The notes under the pieces are model-generated. The model was not told the DNA's origin. It was given only the letters and a program-made list of their open reading frames with translations, and made no database searches. Shown one piece after another: positions 7,175 to 13,479 of a stretch of 24,075 bases of DNA. How positions within the stretch are numbered: position 1 is the stretch's first letter; each line of letters starts with the position of its first letter. The position numbers and the translations under genes are program-made. Source of the DNA: a virus; the IMG/VR virus record IMGVR_UViG_3300007735_000511, positions 1 to 24,075 of that record; one strand, 5' to 3'.

Positions 7175-7857
7175 ACATCACGGCGTGCATCTTGACGTTC
7201 AACCTGATCGCAAACCGGCGAGAAGACCTGTTCTGGGAGACGCATCACAGCCTGTCCGAGGCTGGGGTGACGGTCATCCCGGTCGACAACGGGTCGGGGG
7301 ACGGCACCCACAAGATCGTCGAAGACCTCGGGGGATTCGTCTGGCAGGGGTGGAACACCACGTCTGGTCATGGGACGAACCTGTGCGCCCGAGTGGCGTT
7401 GGGCACGAATCCGGACCTGTGTGTCCTGTCCGACGACGACATGGTCTGGCATCCGGGGTGGCACGAAACGCTGGCCGCCTGGTGGGCAGAAGCTCCCGAC
7501 GACCTGGTGTTGACCGGCTGTCATCTCGAGCCGTTCTTCCCGTGGAACGAACCGTACGCAAAGGTCACCTATGGCGGCACGACTGGTCTGATGCGCGCCT
7601 CGACGGGCGCAGCCTCCTGGTCGTTCCGGCCGGCCGACTGGCCGAAGATCGGCCCGGTCCCGCAGCAGATCCAAGGCCATGGCGACGTTCCGGCCTGTCA
7701 GAACGTGTGGGCTAACGGCGGCAGGATCGCCCAGATCGACCTTGCCACCCACATCGGGCAGGGCAAGTCGACGTGGGGGAACCGCACCGACGCCATGTAC
7801 GGCTGGGATGTCGACCCAGTTCGCGAGCTGATCGCCCAGGGGGAAACGGTCCGATGA
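7171..7857 (+). CDS. Glycosyltransferase, GT2-like (GT-A fold)
   Basis: A 228-residue protein with the look of a GT-A family 2 enzyme. It begins with a beta strand (NITACILTFN) and has a VDNGSGDGT segment at about 39-46, the classic nucleotide-binding turn. LSDDDMVW at about 87-93 contains the DXD-type metal and nucleotide-sugar site (D88-D90). The C-terminal part contains GHGDVPACQNVWANGG, a plausible acceptor-side region. No membrane segments are present, so the acceptor is likely a soluble protein or a cytosolic precursor. The ATG overlaps the preceding stop (ATGA at 7171-7174) and its own stop overlaps the next ATG. Substrate cannot be inferred. Confidence 0.82.
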   Translation: MNITACILTFNLIANRREDLFWETHHSLSEAGVTVIPVDNGSGDGTHKIVEDLGGFVWQGWNTTSGHGTNLCARVALGTNPDLCVLSDDDMVWHPGWHETLAAWWAEAPDDLVLTGCHLEPFFPWNEPYAKVTYGGTTGLMRASTGAASWSFRPADWPKIGPVPQQIQGHGDVPACQNVWANGGRIAQIDLATHIGQGKSTWGNRTDAMYGWDVDPVRELIAQGETVR

Positions 7858-8783
7858 ACGTCCTCGTCACCGGGGGTTCCGGCTTCATCGGAACTCACGT
7901 CGTGCACCGGCTCCTCGAGCGTGGTCATGTACCGGTCATTTTCGACCGGCACATCCGCAAGCCGCCACCGGGCTGCGAACTGATCCTGGGTGATGTGCGC
8001 GACCCGGTCGCTGTGACCGAAGCTGCCGCCCACGTCCACGGTGTCATTCACCTTGCTGCCGTGCTGGGCACCCAGGAGACGATCACCAACCCGCGGCCCG
8101 CCGCGGAAACGAACGTGATGGGTGCCCTCAACGTGTTCGAAGCGGTCGCCCAGTACGAGCTGCGAGCCGCATATGCGGCGGTCGGCAACCATTGGATGGA
8201 CAACGGGTACTCCATCTCGAAGACCGCAGCCGAGCGGTTCGCGAAGATGTACAACGCCGAGCGAGGCACCCGCATCGGGATCGTCCGAGCGTTGAACGCC
8301 TATGGGCCCGGCCAGTCGGTCGCCGCCCCCTACGGGTACAGCAAGGTCCGCAAGATCATGCCGGCGTTCATCTGCCGGGCGTTGTGCGGCCATCCGATTG
8401 AGGTGTACGGCGACGGCAGCCAGATCATGGACATGGTTCACGTCGACGATGTCGCCGACATCTTCGTGCAGGCCATGGAGGTCGGACCGACTGACGGCTG
8501 GCCGATCTACGAAGCCGGTCCGGGCCGGGCGACGACCGTCCTCGAGATCGCCCACACGGTGCGCGACCTCGCCGCCGAAATCACGGGCAATGTGGTCGAC
8601 ATCGTGCATCTGCCGATGCGGCCCGGCGAGCCGCCCAGCTCTGAAGTGTTGGGGGATCCCAGCACCCTGGCGCCGCTGCTCGGCGAGACGTACGGGTTCG
8701 TCAGCCTCGAAGACGGGGTGCGCGAAACGGTCCGCTGGTTCCAAGCGAACCATGGCGTCACTTGGATGTATCAGCCCCGATGA
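7854..8783 (+). CDS. NAD-dependent sugar-nucleotide epimerase/dehydratase (extended SDR)
   Basis: A 309-residue extended short-chain dehydrogenase/reductase of the GalE/WcaG type, which would remodel an NDP-sugar as donor for the neighbouring transferases. Visible motifs are TGGSGFIG (6-13, dinucleotide binding), D31 at the end of the second strand (NAD preference), HLAA (66-69) and YSISK (119-123, the catalytic Tyr-Lys pair). The C-terminal half has VYGDGSQIMDMVHVDDVAD, typical of NDP-sugar epimerases. Oddly, the Ser/Thr normally found in an SSxxVYG segment before the Tyr is not evident (AAYAAVGNHW instead) and the loop to the Tyr is short. Exact product sugar is unknown. Its ATG overlaps the previous stop. 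Confidence 0.88.
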   Translation: MNVLVTGGSGFIGTHVVHRLLERGHVPVIFDRHIRKPPPGCELILGDVRDPVAVTEAAAHVHGVIHLAAVLGTQETITNPRPAAETNVMGALNVFEAVAQYELRAAYAAVGNHWMDNGYSISKTAAERFAKMYNAERGTRIGIVRALNAYGPGQSVAAPYGYSKVRKIMPAFICRALCGHPIEVYGDGSQIMDMVHVDDVADIFVQAMEVGPTDGWPIYEAGPGRATTVLEIAHTVRDLAAEITGNVVDIVHLPMRPGEPPSSEVLGDPSTLAPLLGETYGFVSLEDGVRETVRWFQANHGVTWMYQPR

Positions 8784-9460
8784 TTCCTCGGGTGGTGCAT
8801 CGCATCTGGTTCGGTGACCGGCCGATGCGTCGCGAGCTCGTCGAGTTCGGACGGGCCTGGGAACGGCTGGGCTACGAGGTCCGCCTGTGGACCGAATCGA
8901 ACCTGCCTGATCTGGTGAACCGTGAGGTGTACGACCAGATCGCTCTGAGAGGCGTCAACAGCGGCGGTGGCGACCCCACGCTGGGCGTGTGGGTCCAGAG
9001 GGCCGACATCGTCTCCTACGAGCTTCTGTGGCGTTACGGGGGGATCTACGCCAACACCGACATCGAACCCCGCCGGCCGATTCCTCTCGAGGGGGTGGTG
9101 GCGTTCGCCGGGTTCGAAGACGACACGTTTCTGTGCAACGCCCTGATGGGCTGCGTGCCCGACAACGATTTTTTCGCCCAGGTGATCGCCGAGATCCCCG
9201 GCCGGTACGCCCGCCATTGGGCATCGCCGATGAATTACACGACCGGCCCGCATCTGCTGACCGACGTGTGGAAACGGAACCCAGGGGGTCTGACGATCTT
9301 TCCTCGGGAGGCGTTCTACCCGGTGGGGTTTCACGCCGAACAGATGCGTTCCGAATGGGATGACCATCCGGGCAGCTTCTGTGTCCACCATTGGGGCCAC
9401 ACCCGCAGCCGATGGTCTGAAGAGCCATCCGACGAGTTTCTCGACGCCCGGTTCGGCTGA
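8780..9460 (+). CDS. Glycosyltransferase, GT32-like (DXD sugar-binding)
   Basis: A 226-residue enzyme resembling the GT32 / OCH1-capsular family. It starts with the family signature IPRVVHRIWFG (2-12). It carries QRADIVSYELLWRYGGIYANTD at about 73-94, split here as QRADIVSY, ELLWRYGGIY and ANTD. This matches the conserved arginine-aspartate, tyrosine and GGIYxDxD core, except that the first Asp of the DXD is Asn92 (N-T-D94). Near the C-terminus VHHWGHTRSRW supplies the usual HHW motif. No transmembrane anchor is present, unlike eukaryotic OCH1. The ATG overlaps the epimerase stop (ATGA); its stop overlaps the next ATG (TGATG). Confidence 0.85.
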   Translation: MIPRVVHRIWFGDRPMRRELVEFGRAWERLGYEVRLWTESNLPDLVNREVYDQIALRGVNSGGGDPTLGVWVQRADIVSYELLWRYGGIYANTDIEPRRPIPLEGVVAFAGFEDDTFLCNALMGCVPDNDFFAQVIAEIPGRYARHWASPMNYTTGPHLLTDVWKRNPGGLTIFPREAFYPVGFHAEQMRSEWDDHPGSFCVHHWGHTRSRWSEEPSDEFLDARFG

Positions 9461-9999
9461 TGCTGATCACGGTCATCACGCCCACGTTGCCGGAACGGAC
9501 CGAGTTCCTCGCCGATCTCGCTGACGACCTGGCCGCTCAGACATTCATCGACTGGACGTGGTTCGTCCGACCCGACCTCGATGGGCGGGGGCCCGCTCCG
9601 ATCCGAAACGAGCTGGCCGCCCAGTCGACTGGCGACTGGCTGGCATTCATCGACGACGACGACCGGGTGGATCCCAACCATCTCCAGGTGCTGTTCGACG
9701 CCGCCGGCGATGCCGACGTGATCTACACCCGGTGCCGCGTCGAGGGTCGCGACTGGCAGCCCGAACATGACTGCACTCACCGGTCGCTCGAGACGTTCAA
9801 CACGATTCCGGTGACGACATTGGTGCGCCGCACCGCGTTCTTGACCGTTGGTGGATTCCCGCTGGGAGTTCACGAAGAAGACTGGCATTTGTGGCGGAAC
9901 CTGCAAGCCGAAGGCGCGGTGTTCCGCTGCATCCACGAAACGACCTGGACGTACCGCTTCCACACGGTCGGCCGGGGGAACAGGACTTGGCATGGCTGA
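9460..9999 (+). CDS. Short glycosyltransferase, GT2-like
   Basis: A 179-residue protein that looks like a minimal GT-A domain. It begins ITVITPTLPERTEFL, has an acidic DXD-like cluster D65-D68 (FIDDDDRVDP), and contains HEEDWHLW at 138-145, matching the ED-W catalytic-base motif of family 2 enzymes. The protein is shorter than most GT2 enzymes (220-300 residues) and lacks the usual C-terminal helices, so it may work with a partner or be specialised. No membrane segments are seen. It is coupled to its neighbours: its ATG overlaps the previous stop, and its 3' end overlaps the start of the head-tail connector gene by eight bases. Donor and acceptor are unknown. Confidence 0.82.
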   Translation: MLITVITPTLPERTEFLADLADDLAAQTFIDWTWFVRPDLDGRGPAPIRNELAAQSTGDWLAFIDDDDRVDPNHLQVLFDAAGDADVIYTRCRVEGRDWQPEHDCTHRSLETFNTIPVTTLVRRTAFLTVGGFPLGVHEEDWHLWRNLQAEGAVFRCIHETTWTYRFHTVGRGNRTWHG

Positions 10000-10618
10000 C
10001 ACTCTGGATGTGATCACGCTCGCCGAAGCGAAATCGGCGATCAACATCGCTTCGTCGGACACCAGCCAGGACACCGAACTGGGCGGCTACATCACTGCCG
10101 TGTCCCGCCGGCTCGACACTTTGTGCGGCCCGATCGTCAAGCGCACCATCTCCGGTGAGCAGCACATGGTGTCTCGCGACTTGTACATCGACGTGCGGTA
10201 CCGGCCGATCTACTCGGTCGCCGCCGTCTACGAGTTCAGTGCGGACGGCACGTCGCTGCCGTTGAACAACGAATCGACAACGGTGAAGCCGCAGGACGGC
10301 TATCTGATCGACCCGAACACCCGGGAGCGGTACCGGATCTACCGGCGCAGCTCGGGTCTCATGTACCCGTTCCCCTACTACGGGATCGTGGAGGTGTCGT
10401 ACGACGCCGGCCGGGCGACCGACACGGCGAGTGTCGACCCGGTCTTCAAGCAGGGTGCGGCCATCATGCTTTCGCAGCTGTGGCGGCGCGAGCAGGGCAT
10501 CGGCACCAACAACTTCGGTCTGCCCGACCAGGGTGGTGCCATGGTTCCGACGTTCGCAGTGCCCCGAGCGGTCATCGAGCTGCTCGCCGAGTATCTGCGG
10601 CCTGCCGGCGTCGGCTGA
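9992..10618 (+). CDS. Head-tail connector / adaptor protein (HK97 gp6-like)
   Basis: Adaptor ring that attaches below the portal and receives the tail. The 208-residue product starts at ATG 9992 (AGGA at about 9982 is a suitable ribosome site). The N-terminal stretch VITLAEAKSAINI followed by DTELGGYITAVSRRLD is the typical opening of gp6-like connectors: a helix pair that reads LxEAKxxLxI...D..L...I..AS..id. A beta-rich centre (YRPIYSVAAVYEF, YRIYRRSSGLMYPF) and a C-terminal helical part (FKQGAAIMLSQLWRREQG, PRAVIELLAEYLRP) complete the family pattern. It is unusual that this neck gene is embedded among glycosyltransferase genes, overlapping one directly. Confidence 0.85.
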   Translation: MADTLDVITLAEAKSAINIASSDTSQDTELGGYITAVSRRLDTLCGPIVKRTISGEQHMVSRDLYIDVRYRPIYSVAAVYEFSADGTSLPLNNESTTVKPQDGYLIDPNTRERYRIYRRSSGLMYPFPYYGIVEVSYDAGRATDTASVDPVFKQGAAIMLSQLWRREQGIGTNNFGLPDQGGAMVPTFAVPRAVIELLAEYLRPAGVG

Positions 10619-11013
10619 TGGCCGCCACGTCGCTCACGAACGCCAAGGCCGACCTGTACGGCCTGCTGGTGTCCAACACGACCACGGGCGCACCGGTGGC
10701 CGCTCTGACGGCTGTGGCACGGGTCTACGACCACGAGCCGCTGCCCGGCGATCTGTTCCGGCCAGTGTCGGTCACCATCACCAGCGCCGGGATGACTCCG
10801 AACGAGTTCCTCCTCGAGGTGCGGATCTACGCCACCGACGCTACGCAGCAGCTCACCCAGGCCCGGATGGATCTGGCCGTCGCCCAGGTCGACGCCCGGA
10901 TCGGAAGCACCGCCGAGTTCGGACCGTCCGACTGGACGATCGCTTGGGTCAACGAAATCGGCGCCTGGGTGGCGTTGTGTCAGATCACCGCTGGCCGTCA
11001 GGACAACATGTGA
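10618..11013 (+). CDS. Probable tail terminator / neck protein
   Basis: A 131-residue protein placed after the connector, where head-closure and tail-terminator proteins normally lie. It reads as a small alpha/beta protein: an N-terminal helix (LTNAKADLYGLLVS), strands with VARVYDHEPL and FRPVSVTI, then FLLEVRIYATDATQQLTQARMDL, and a C-terminal strand WVALCQITAGRQ. The order helix, strands, long helix and the phrase EVRIYA fit tail terminators, which cap the tail tube and bind the head, but I cannot exclude a head-closure protein. The ATG overlaps the previous stop (TGATG), and the stop overlaps the GTG of the following glycosyltransferase. Confidence 0.6.
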   Translation: MAATSLTNAKADLYGLLVSNTTTGAPVAALTAVARVYDHEPLPGDLFRPVSVTITSAGMTPNEFLLEVRIYATDATQQLTQARMDLAVAQVDARIGSTAEFGPSDWTIAWVNEIGAWVALCQITAGRQDNM

Positions 11014-12032
11014 GACTGTTGATGGTGCGTCCGGGCCCGAACTTCTCGGTGCAGGATGTCCACAACGGTTACGTCGACGCGTTCTCCCAACTGGGTGTCC
11101 ACGTCGAAGAGTTCCAGCTCGACGACCGGCTCACGTTTTTCAGCCAGGCGATGCTGGAACGAGACGGCGAAATGCGCCGGGCTTTCGACCATGAGGCCGC
11201 CGTCCGGATGGCTGCCGCCGGCTTGAAAGAAGTCCTGTACGCTTTCTGGCCGCAGGTGGTGGTGATCACGTCCGGGTTTTTCATCCCTCCGGACTTTTAT
11301 CCGCTGTTCCGTGATCGGGGCCACAAGCTCGTCGCCTTGTTCACGGAATCGCCCTACGAAGACGATCGGCAGCTGGAACGAGCCGGATTCTTCGACCTGG
11401 TGCTGATCAACGATCCGACGAACCTCGAGGCGTTCCGGCCGGTCAACCCGAACAGCCACTACCTGCCGCACTCGTACAACCCACTGGTGCATCGTCCGGG
11501 CCCGGCGCTTGCCGAACTGGCGTGCGACGTGGCGTTCGTGGGAACCGGCTACCCGTCCCGAGCCTCATGGTTCCGGAGAGTCGACTGGGAAGGCTTGGAC
11601 GTGCGTCTGGGAGGCCATTGGGCCGCCTGGAAAGACGATCCGTGGTTCGCCGACCGGATGGTGCATCCGATCGACTGGTGCATGGACAACAGCGAAGCGG
11701 TCGACCTGTACCGCTCCTGCAAGGCCAGCCTGAACCTGTACCGCAAAGAGGCGTCGGAGTCGGCGACCGCTGACGGCTGGGCGTGCGGCCCCCGGGAGAT
11801 CGAACTGGCCGCCACCGGCACGTTCTTTCTGCGGGAACCCCGAGGCGAATCGGACGACTTGTTCTGGATGTTGCCGACGATCGGCGATCCGGAGCAGGTC
11901 CGTCCCGAGCTCGACTGGTGGTTGGCGAACGACCGAGCCCGGGAACGAGCTGCTGACGGTGCCCGCCAGGCGATCGCCGACCGAACATTTGTGAATCACG
12001 CCAAAGGCATTCTGAGCCGTCTCGGCGTGTGA
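11010..12032 (+). CDS. Glycosyltransferase, CgeB-like
   Basis: A 340-residue protein resembling the CgeB family of GT-B glycosyltransferases (first known from Bacillus spore coat modification). Typical stretches are the C-terminal-domain opening CDVAFVGTGYPSRASWF, then GLDVRLGGHW, and a late segment with NLYRKEASES, GPREIELAATGTFFL and EPRGESDDLFW, i.e. the pattern of a conserved Glu, a glycine-containing turn and an acidic patch near the donor site. No membrane segment is visible. GTG 11010 is preferred because it overlaps the preceding TGA; ATG 11022 is an alternative. It is separated from the other transferases by two neck genes and lies directly before the tail tube gene. Confidence 0.8.
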   Translation: MRLLMVRPGPNFSVQDVHNGYVDAFSQLGVHVEEFQLDDRLTFFSQAMLERDGEMRRAFDHEAAVRMAAAGLKEVLYAFWPQVVVITSGFFIPPDFYPLFRDRGHKLVALFTESPYEDDRQLERAGFFDLVLINDPTNLEAFRPVNPNSHYLPHSYNPLVHRPGPALAELACDVAFVGTGYPSRASWFRRVDWEGLDVRLGGHWAAWKDDPWFADRMVHPIDWCMDNSEAVDLYRSCKASLNLYRKEASESATADGWACGPREIELAATGTFFLREPRGESDDLFWMLPTIGDPEQVRPELDWWLANDRARERAADGARQAIADRTFVNHAKGILSRLGV

Positions 12033-12045
12033 CTTCTCGTAAACC

Positions 12046-12063
12046 GCCCCTGTGCCCGGGGGC
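12046..12063 (+). promoter_or_regulatory. Stem-loop upstream of the major tail tube gene (pair of the capsid one)
   Basis: GCCCC (12046-12050) and GGGGC (12059-12063) form a five-pair stem around the loop TGTGCCCG. Loop and stem length are identical to the element at 4323-4340; two stem pairs differ and both remain paired. It ends 27 bases before the GTG start, and an AGGAGG ribosome site follows at 12079-12084. It is one of the few untranslated gaps in an otherwise overlapping gene chain. Confidence 0.5.
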
Positions 12064-12090
12064 TTTCCGCCACTATCCAGGAGGATTCCC

Positions 12091-12489
12091 GTGGCACGCA
12101 TCCATGGCCGTAATGGCCGTCTGTACGTTGGGATCGCTTCGGGCGGTACTGCCGAGCCGGTCGCCTTCCTGAACAAGTGGTCGATGAACTTCTCGACCGA
12201 CGACGTGGAGGTCACGTCGTTCGGCGACGCGAACAAGACGTACGTCGCCGGCCTGCCGGATGTCGACGGGTCGTTCGGCGGCTTCTACGACAACGCCACC
12301 GCCCAGACCCTCACCGCGGCGACCGACGGGGTGGCCCGCAAGTTCTACGCCTACCCGGACAACTCGTCGACCAGCCAATACTGGTTCGGGACGGCCATCT
12401 TCGACTTCGCCGTCTCTACCGGTGTCGGCGAGGCCGCGACGATCAGCGGCAACTTCAAGGCGTCCAGCGCCGTCACCAAGGTCGGCTGA
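12091..12489 (+). CDS. Major tail tube protein
   Basis: Subunit of the stacked rings that make the tail tube. The 132-residue protein is small for the family but has the expected features: an N-terminal strand region ARIHGRNGRLYVGI, the phrase FLNKWSMNFSTDDVEVTSFGD, a gly-rich VDGSFGGFYD turn, and a closing strand AATISGNFKASSAVTKV. This matches the T-S-F-G-D and GSF pattern of siphophage tail tube proteins. GTG 12091 is chosen because AGGAGG lies seven to twelve bases upstream, the best ribosome site in the window. Its position before the tail assembly chaperone supports the call. Strong initiation and the leader hairpin fit high expression. Confidence 0.85.
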   Translation: MARIHGRNGRLYVGIASGGTAEPVAFLNKWSMNFSTDDVEVTSFGDANKTYVAGLPDVDGSFGGFYDNATAQTLTAATDGVARKFYAYPDNSSTSQYWFGTAIFDFAVSTGVGEAATISGNFKASSAVTKVG

Positions 12490-12509
12490 CCTCACCACAA
12501 GGAGCTTTC

Positions 12510-12797
12510 GTGCCCGAGCAAGTGTGGGCGGTCCGATACGCCGACCGGGAGACCCAGATTCGGGATCTTCCGGTCGGCGTCATCGCCGAAATCGCCAAGA
12601 AGAACGATCAGTCTTGGGTCATCGTCCAGGCGGCGCCGCTGCTCGACCTGTTCATCGCCAATGACGTGTTCGAAGCGATGTGCAACAAGTGGGGTGTCGA
12701 TATCCCCGAGGACATGACCGCCCGAGAGCTCACCGGGTATTTCGTCCAGGTGGACGACGACCTGCCGGAAGTATTCGAGGACGGGATCCCTCAGTAG
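12510..12797 (+). CDS. Tail assembly chaperone (short, gpG-like form)
   Basis: A 95-residue acidic protein between tail tube and tape measure, the fixed place of the lambda gpG-like chaperone that coats the tape measure before tube polymerisation. GTG 12510 follows AAGGAG (12499-12504). The sequence is helical (VGVIAEIAKKNDQSWVIV, LLDLFIANDVFEAMC) and ends EVFEDGIPQ. A second open frame, offset by -1, continues to 12925, as expected for the frameshifted gpGT product. No canonical heptamer is evident at the junction. Assignment is mainly by gene order plus the frameshift-compatible overlap; sequence similarity alone would be weak. Confidence 0.75.
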   Translation: MPEQVWAVRYADRETQIRDLPVGVIAEIAKKNDQSWVIVQAAPLLDLFIANDVFEAMCNKWGVDIPEDMTARELTGYFVQVDDDLPEVFEDGIPQ

Positions 12798-12925
12798 GGG
12801 GTCGGCCACTCGACGCGTGGATCGTGTTGTTGTGCCGGCCCCCTAACTCGTTTACTCCTCACCAGGTGCGGACCGAGTTCACCGCTCGAGACCTTCAACT
12901 GTTGAACGCTGCCGCACCGGAGTGA
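12791..12925 (+). CDS. Frameshift extension of the tail assembly chaperone (gpT-like part)
   Basis: After the short chaperone stop (TAG 12795-12797), the -1 frame stays open to TGA 12923-12925 and encodes about 44 residues (SVGGRPLDAWIVLLCR, then PPNSFTPHQVRTEF, ending LLNAAAPE). It has no credible start codon and ribosome site of its own, so it is probably made only by -1 slippage from the 12510 gene, giving a fusion of about 138 residues. The best local slip point I see is the proline codon CCT preceded by C (12788-12791), which can re-pair as CCC; this is not a classical X-XXY-YYZ site. The long form would bind the tail tube protein. Confidence 0.55.
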   Translation, partial: SVGGRPLDAWIVLLCRPPNSFTPHQVRTEFTARDLQLLNAAAPE

Positions 12926-12927
12926 TT

Positions 12928-13479
12928 ATGAGTGTGATCAACGACGACTGGGTCAAGTTCGGCGGCAAGCTCGTCCGGCTGCAATCCGAGCTGGAGAAGA
13001 TCCCGAACGAGGCGTTGAAAGACTCGGCGCTGTTCACCAAGAAGGCCGTCATGAGCATTCTGGGCCGGCCGAACGGCTCGCCTCTGGTGATGAAAGGCGT
13101 CGGGAAGAAAGGCAACCACAAGATCGGTGTGACGTTCGACATCAAGGGCCGAGGCGAAACTGCCACGGCTCTGATTCGCGCGTTCGGACAGTTTCACCTG
13201 ATCGAGCGGGACACGAAGCCGCACACCATTCCCCGCACTCGGGGATCTCGCCGTACCCGCACGTCGTCGGGCCGGATCTCGGCCAAGCGGGTGGCGACCG
13301 ATCGGACCTACTCGGGACGGCGGCTGCTCGTCATCGGCGGCCAGGTCGTCACGGGCCCGATCAACCATCCGGGCACCCGAGGCAAACACGCCTGGGAACG
13401 TGGGGTTGACGTGGCTCGCGGCTACACCAAGGCCCGTTTCGAATCGGGTCTTACTCGAGCTATGACAAAGGTCTTCTGA
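12928..13479 (+). CDS. HK97 gp10-like tail/neck protein
   Basis: A 183-residue basic protein resembling the HK97 gp10 family (tail completion or head-tail joining). Family-like features are the N-terminal helix KLVRLQSELEKIPNEALKDSALFTKKAV (read in parts), then SPLVMKGVGKKGNHKIGVTF, an Arg/Ser-rich loop (PRTRGSRRTRTSSG), and HPGTRGKHAWERGVD, where H-P-G-T-x-G is the most recognisable signature. ATG 12928 is preferred to GTG 12922, as CGGAG lies at 12918-12922. The usual position is between connector and tail tube; here it sits after the chaperone and before the tape measure, so either a moved neck gene or a tail component is possible. The stop overlaps the tape measure ATG. Confidence 0.72.
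   Translation: MSVINDDWVKFGGKLVRLQSELEKIPNEALKDSALFTKKAVMSILGRPNGSPLVMKGVGKKGNHKIGVTFDIKGRGETATALIRAFGQFHLIERDTKPHTIPRTRGSRRTRTSSGRISAKRVATDRTYSGRRLLVIGGQVVTGPINHPGTRGKHAWERGVDVARGYTKARFESGLTRAMTKVF

Noticed and set aside
5993-12032. The sugar enzymes as a contaminating piece of host capsule or O-antigen locus
   Set aside because: They overlap phage neck genes base by base through shared stop-start codons and carry no membrane polymerase, flippase or export genes, so they belong to the phage operon.
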